Assembly: GCA_036259475.1 (NCBI GenBank)
Contig: DATABS010000013.1
Location: 52,383-116,382, forward strand
DNA length: 64,000 nt
From: ZC4RG17 sp036259475
GTDB lineage: Bacteria; Actinomycetota; Acidimicrobiia; Spongiisociales; ZC4RG35
Direction of reading: 5' to 3'
Positions 59,866 to 64,000 of the stretch are shown piece by piece (position 1 is the stretch's first letter; the number at the start of each line of letters is the position of its first letter). A program made the position numbers and the translations under genes. The notes below the pieces were generated by a model that made no database searches, was not told where the DNA came from, and saw only the letters and a list, made by a program, of their open reading frames with translations.

Positions 59866-60046
59866 CGTTTGGTCCTCCTGGTTCGCGGGTGGGCCGGCCA
59901 GGCGGCGCCACTGCTGATTCATGCCAGGTCGCCATGGGGCCATGTCACCCATCTCGATGAATCCGCCCGGATGGGACCGCCAGCACGGTGGTGAAATGCC
60001 CGGCACCTACGGGGACATAGATGGGCGTGCGGATCGAGGAGATGTC

Positions 60047-61006
60047 GTGTTCGCCTATGCGGTGAGGAGGGTCACTGCCACCGTTCCCGTGCTGATCCTC
60101 GCCACCTTTTTCGTCTACGTGCTGGTATCGGTGGCCAACGACCCGCTGGCCCGTCTCGCCACATGTACCGCCTGTGACGAGGCTGCCTACGAGCGGATCG
60201 TCCAGCTGTACGACCTCGATCAGCCCATCCCCGTCCGCTTCGTCGGCTGGATCGGCGATGCGATGCAGGGGGATCTCGGGATCTCCACCTCACTCGGGGA
60301 AAGAGAGGTCACGCCGATACTGCTGGAGCGGGCATGGAACACCGCGCTGTTGGCAGTGCCTGCGTTCGTCCTGATTGCCATCACTGCGGTGATCCTCTCC
60401 GTCTTCTCGGCAGTCCGCCAGTACACGCTCGGCGACTACCTGATCACCGGGGGGTCATTCCTCGGGATCGCCATGCCGACGTTCTTCTTCGGATTGCTGC
60501 TGCAGGTGGCATTCGGGGTGTGGTGGCAGGATTGGACCGGCACCAAGCCGTTCTACGTGACCGGCATGCATCTCGAGTCGTTCGGCGATTATCTGTCCTC
60601 GGCGGGGTTGCCGATCTTCACTCTTGCTCTGGTGATCGTCGCCACGGAAAGCCGTTTCGGGCGAGCGTCCATGCTCGAGGTGATCAACGCCGACTACATC
60701 CGCATGGCCCGCTCGAAGGGCCTTTCGGAGGGAAGGGTGATCACCGGACACGCACTGCGCAACGCCCTGATCCCCATTGTGACGCTCTGGGCCCTGGACT
60801 TCTCCGCCCTGCTGGGCGGATCCGTGATCACCGAGACGATCTTCGCCTGGCCGGGCCTGGGCCAGCTCCTGCTGAATGCCCTCACCGCCCAGGACCTGGA
60901 CCTCGTCATGGCGATCGTCGTGTTCATCGCCGTCGTCACCATCGGCTTCAACCTCATCGCCGATCTGCTCTACGGAGTTCTCGACCCCCGGGTCCGCTAT
61001 GACTGA
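60047..61006 (+). CDS. ABC transporter permease, DppB type
   Basis: 319 residues, six transmembrane helices; N-terminal FAYAVRRVTATVPVLILATF (about 3-22) and PIPVRFVGWIGDAMQGDLGI (about 59-78) are typical of DppB/OppB. EAA loop region NADYIRMARSKGLSEGRVI (about 215-233), binding the ATPases. GTG 60047 has GAGGAG 6 nt upstream; the frame is open 126 nt further but that part lacks helical character. Start of a four-gene operon with overlapping genes. Confidence 0.92.
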   Translation: MFAYAVRRVTATVPVLILATFFVYVLVSVANDPLARLATCTACDEAAYERIVQLYDLDQPIPVRFVGWIGDAMQGDLGISTSLGEREVTPILLERAWNTALLAVPAFVLIAITAVILSVFSAVRQYTLGDYLITGGSFLGIAMPTFFFGLLLQVAFGVWWQDWTGTKPFYVTGMHLESFGDYLSSAGLPIFTLALVIVATESRFGRASMLEVINADYIRMARSKGLSEGRVITGHALRNALIPIVTLWALDFSALLGGSVITETIFAWPGLGQLLLNALTAQDLDLVMAIVVFIAVVTIGFNLIADLLYGVLDPRVRYD

Positions 61007-61910
61007 CGTACGATCCGATTCGCTCGTCGGCGGGGATGGGCTGCTCCAACCGTCGGCGGTACAGGAGGCACGCGGCTTCGGCCGTCAGGTTTGGGACCGG
61101 TTCGTCCATCATCGGGTGGCCATGGCGGCGGTGGTGGTCCTGGTGCTGTTGATCGCCTCTTTCTGGGTGGCCCCCCTGCTCTCGCCTTTCGAGTTCGACG
61201 AGCTCACCCCGGACCTGCGCCAGGCACCCAGTTGGGCCCATCCCTTCGGAACCGACGAGATCGGGCGGGATCTGTTGGTGAGGACCTTCATCGGGGGAGG
61301 CTTTTCGATCCGAATCGCAGTGTTGGTGTCGATCGTCGCCACGCTCATCGGGACGCTGCTCGGCGCCCTCGCCGGCTACTTCGGCGGATGGGTCGACGCG
61401 GTCATCTCCCAGGTCGTCAATCTGGTGCTGGTCATCCCCGCCCTCGCCATTCTCCTCGTTCTGGCTCTGAGATGGGGCTCCGGCCCCTGGGCTCTCGCCA
61501 TGATCCTCGCCGCCCTCCTCTGGGTCCGGATCGGCCGGGTGGTGCGGGGCCTGTTCATCTCCCATCGCGAGGCAGATTTCGTCGAAGCGGCCCGGGCGGC
61601 GGGAGCCAGGTCGTCTCGCATAATGCTGCGTCACATCCTGCCGAACGCCGTCGGACCGATCGTCGTGGAGATGACCCTCCTGGTCGGGACCGCCATCATT
61701 CTCGAGTCGACGGTGTCGTTCCTGGGACTCGGCGTGCAGTTCCCGATCCCCACCCTCGGGAATCTGATCAACGAGGCGAAGGGAGCGATCGACACCGTCC
61801 CCTCGCGCATCCTATTCCCGGGGGGTGTCGCAGTTCTCATCACCCTCTGCGTCAATTTCATCGGCGATGGTCTGCGTGATGCCCTTGATCCGGCGGGGGG
61901 ACACGCGTGA
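60999..61910 (+). CDS. ABC transporter permease, DppC type
   Basis: 303 residues. N-terminal tail, first helix at about 43-61, conserved HPFGTDEIGRDLLVRTFIG (about 85-103) and EAA loop EADFVEAARAAGARSSRIML (about 191-210). Ends with FIGDGLRDALDP, the classical DppC close. ATG 60999 overlaps the DppB stop by 8 nt. Partner of DppB in the membrane channel. Confidence 0.93.
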   Translation: MTDVRSDSLVGGDGLLQPSAVQEARGFGRQVWDRFVHHRVAMAAVVVLVLLIASFWVAPLLSPFEFDELTPDLRQAPSWAHPFGTDEIGRDLLVRTFIGGGFSIRIAVLVSIVATLIGTLLGALAGYFGGWVDAVISQVVNLVLVIPALAILLVLALRWGSGPWALAMILAALLWVRIGRVVRGLFISHREADFVEAARAAGARSSRIMLRHILPNAVGPIVVEMTLLVGTAIILESTVSFLGLGVQFPIPTLGNLINEAKGAIDTVPSRILFPGGVAVLITLCVNFIGDGLRDALDPAGGHA

Positions 61911-62965
61911 GCGCGGTGAGACCGGAGCTGCCATATCCTGCGTCTCGCTGGGATTCCGGCGACGGGCCCATACTCCAAGTCGAGAACCTCTCGGTCGAGT
62001 TTCCGACCCGCGAGGGACTGGTCCACGCGGTCGAGGATGTGTCATTCCGGGTGGAGCCGGGGGAGGTACTCGGTGTGGTCGGCGAGTCCGGCTCCGGCAA
62101 GTCCGTTACCGCCCTGGCCATCATGGGTTTGCTCCCCAAGCGCAGCCGGGTGCGGGGGGCGATACGGTTCCGGGGAAGGGACCTGCTCGCTCTGGACCGA
62201 ACGGCAATGCGTGATGTCCGGGGGCGGGAGATCTCGATGATCTTTCAAGACCCCATGACCGCCCTCAACCCGGTCCTCACGGTCGGTCGGCAGCTCGTGG
62301 AGATGATCCGGCGCCACCAGGATCTCGACCGACAGGAGGCTCGCCGGGAGGCCCTCGAGTTGATGGACCTCGTGGGGATCCCGGCCCCGCAGCGTCGCAT
62401 CGATCAGTTTCCCCACGAGCTGTCCGGAGGCATGTGCCAACGGATCGTGATCGCCATCGCCATCGCCAACCGGCCCCTGCTGGTCATCGCCGACGAGCCC
62501 ACCACCGCTCTCGACGTGACGATCCAGGCTCAGGTGATGGAGGTCATGACATCCGTTCAGGCCGAAGTCGGCTCGGCACTGATGCTCATCACCCACGACC
62601 TGGGCCTGGTGGCCGGTACCGCCGACCGGGTGCAGGTCATGTATGGCGGCCGCATCATGGAAACCGCCCCCGCCAACTCCATTTTCGCCGAGGGTGCCAA
62701 CCCCTACACACTGGGTCTGCTGCGCTCTCTTCCTCGACTGGACGAGTCCGGTGAGACCCCCCTCTTCTCGATCCGGGGTGCCCCACCCTCGGCGATTCTC
62801 CGCCCGGAAGGTTGCGCCTTCCACCCCCGCTGCGACTATGCCACTGACCAGTGCGTCGTCGAGCCGCCCCCCATGGTGGCCGTAGGCGCCGATCACCTGT
62901 CGCGGTGCCACCACATCGATCGGGTCCTCGCCGGGTCGGCGGCGGTGGCAGAGTCGCCGCCATGA
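61907..62965 (+). CDS. ABC transporter ATPase, DppD type
   Basis: 352 residues. Walker A GESGSGKSVTALAIMGLLP (about 59-77), Q-loop FQDPMTALNP (about 113-122), signature LSGGMCQRI (about 174-182; Met for Gln at the usual GQ), Walker B LLVIADEPTTALD (about 192-204), H-loop LITHD (about 226-230). C-terminal oligopeptide-type domain with CAFHPRCDYATDQC, which often binds an Fe-S cluster or zinc. GTG overlaps the DppC stop by 4 nt. Confidence 0.93.
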   Translation: MSAVRPELPYPASRWDSGDGPILQVENLSVEFPTREGLVHAVEDVSFRVEPGEVLGVVGESGSGKSVTALAIMGLLPKRSRVRGAIRFRGRDLLALDRTAMRDVRGREISMIFQDPMTALNPVLTVGRQLVEMIRRHQDLDRQEARREALELMDLVGIPAPQRRIDQFPHELSGGMCQRIVIAIAIANRPLLVIADEPTTALDVTIQAQVMEVMTSVQAEVGSALMLITHDLGLVAGTADRVQVMYGGRIMETAPANSIFAEGANPYTLGLLRSLPRLDESGETPLFSIRGAPPSAILRPEGCAFHPRCDYATDQCVVEPPPMVAVGADHLSRCHHIDRVLAGSAAVAESPP

Positions 62966-63981
62966 TCCCCCTGCTCACGGCCGAGGGGCTCGAGACCCAC
63001 TTCCCGATCAGGGCGGGGCTCCTCCGCCGTCAGATCGGAACCGTCTACGCCGTTGATGGAATCGACCTGGAGGTGGGCGAGGGTCAAACCCTGGGAGTGG
63101 TGGGAGAGTCGGGTTGTGGCAAGTCGACGCTGGGACGCTCGGTTCTGCGGCTGGTCGAGCCCACCGGCGGAATGGTCCGTTTTCGGGGCGAAGATGTGAT
63201 CGCCGCCTCCAAGGAACGGATGCGGCGTCTCAGACAGTCGATGCAGATCGTGTTCCAGGATCCGTACTCTTCCCTCAACCCGCGCATTCCGGTGCAGGAC
63301 ACCATCGCCGAGCCCCTCGTGATCCACGGGACGTCGACCGGCGAGGCGCGGCGTCGGGCCGGCGAGCTGATGGAGGCGGTGGGGCTTTCGCCCGAGCACG
63401 GTAATCGCTACCCCCATGAGTTCTCCGGGGGTCAACGACAGAGAGTAGGAATCGCCCGGGCCCTCGCCCTGGGCCCGTCGTTGGTCGTGCTGGATGAGCC
63501 GGTCTCGGCGCTCGACGTGTCGATCCAATCCCAGGTACTCAACCTGTTGCGATCCCTCCAGGACCGGATGGGGCTGGCCTACATCTTCATCGCCCACGAC
63601 CTCGCGGTGGTGCGACACATCTCGGATCGGGTCATGGTCATGTACCTCGGCCGGACGATGGAGACGGGTTCGGCTGGCGCCATCTACGACCATCCCGCTC
63701 ATCCCTACACCCATGCGCTGATGTCGGCCGTCCCGGTGGCCGATCCGGAGGTGGAGAGAAGCCGCCGGCGGATCGTTCTACAGGGAGATCTACCGTCCCC
63801 CGCCAACCCTCCCTCGGGTTGTCGCTTTCGCACCCGATGTCCCATCGCCCGGGACAGATGCGCCACCGAAGTCCCCCGCCTGCGTGAAATGGCCGACGGT
63901 CAGCGCGTCGCATGTCACTTCCCCCTCGATCCGGGCGAGTCGCTCGTTGCCAGGACGTCCGCTCCTGCTTTTCGCGCATGA
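62962..63981 (+). CDS. ABC transporter ATPase, DppF type
   Basis: 339 residues. Walker A GESGCGKSTLGRSVLRL (about 47-63), Q-loop FQDPYSSLNP (about 99-108), signature FSGGQRQRVGIARALAL (about 155-171), Walker B LVVLDEPVSALD (about 175-186), H-loop FIAHD (about 210-214). C-terminal CRFRTRCPIARDRC motif as in DppD. ATG overlaps the DppD stop (ATGA). Completes the importer: DppB, DppC, DppD, DppF plus the binding protein on the other strand. Confidence 0.94.
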   Translation: MIPLLTAEGLETHFPIRAGLLRRQIGTVYAVDGIDLEVGEGQTLGVVGESGCGKSTLGRSVLRLVEPTGGMVRFRGEDVIAASKERMRRLRQSMQIVFQDPYSSLNPRIPVQDTIAEPLVIHGTSTGEARRRAGELMEAVGLSPEHGNRYPHEFSGGQRQRVGIARALALGPSLVVLDEPVSALDVSIQSQVLNLLRSLQDRMGLAYIFIAHDLAVVRHISDRVMVMYLGRTMETGSAGAIYDHPAHPYTHALMSAVPVADPEVERSRRRIVLQGDLPSPANPPSGCRFRTRCPIARDRCATEVPRLREMADGQRVACHFPLDPGESLVARTSAPAFRA

Positions 63982-64000
63982 ATTGCACGCCATTGGGTGC

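Noticed and set aside
59921..60046. Extended N-terminus of the DppB permease
   Set aside because: Polar, without family similarity; GTG 60047 has a good ribosome-binding site and starts the first helix.

Overview
The window is GC-rich, gene-dense bacterial chromosome, most likely from an actinomycete (Actinomycetota), plausibly a deep or environmental lineage such as Acidimicrobiia. Pointers are frequent GTG and TTG starts, many genes with a TANNNT -10 box only 6-8 nt before the start codon (leaderless transcripts), an F420-type LLM oxidoreductase, the phosphomutase/DUF3090/SCO1664 trio, a DGPF-protein/ECF42 sigma pair, a 13E12-type DUF222-HNH gene and threonine-rich lipoprotein linkers. The phylum is inferred from family content only; no 16S gene and no tRNA was seen.

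Layout. 1-2.2 kb: 3'-truncated trpD, an aquaporin and a small membrane protein. 2.3-7.35 kb: RNase P RNA, then about 4.6 kb bounded by a 28-bp duplication of the rnpB 3' end; the distal copy is followed by a strong terminator, so this looks like an element integrated into rnpB (HNH nuclease, orphan membrane sensor, two-domain cupredoxin lipoprotein, small ORFs, no recombinase recognised). 7.4-14.9 kb: DUF6766 protein, secreted HExxH protein, MarR/DHA2 efflux pair, DUF1992 protein, flavin disulfide oxidoreductase, universal stress protein, and a manganese riboswitch before a TerC/Alx exporter. 15-20 kb: structured leader RNA with a six-codon leader peptide coupled to otsA, SRAP protein, a 200-bp palindromic repeat, DUF559 nuclease, and the phosphomutase/DUF3090/SCO1664 cluster.

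20-33 kb: lipoproteins, rhomboid protease, LLM oxidoreductase, zinc-ribbon coiled-coil protein, Nif3-like protein, AhpD-like protein, a frameshifted HNH gene, and a small aromatic-catabolism locus (aldehyde dehydrogenase, MarR regulator, hpaD) with one palindromic operator in both promoters. 33-50.5 kb: overlapping pair of dynamin-like GTPases, lipid kinase, degenerate ADP-ribosylglycohydrolase, transporters, zinc dehydrogenase lacking catalytic ligands, aminotransferase, PQQ-type sugar dehydrogenase, HIT and GNAT proteins, mannosylglycerate synthase, and the DGPF/ECF42 pair. A dispersed composite repeat occurs at 37.4 kb and twice at 46.4 kb.

50.5-56.8 kb holds herA-sbcD(mre11)-sbcC(rad50)-nurA, all on one strand and in the order known from archaeal DNA end-resection operons; this is the most interesting functional system here. 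The last part has an ECF sigma factor overlapping a membrane protein that is probably its anti-sigma factor, then a five-gene dipeptide/oligopeptide-type ABC importer. Two compatible-solute enzymes (OtsA and mannosylglycerate synthase) suggest osmotic, desiccation or heat adaptation.
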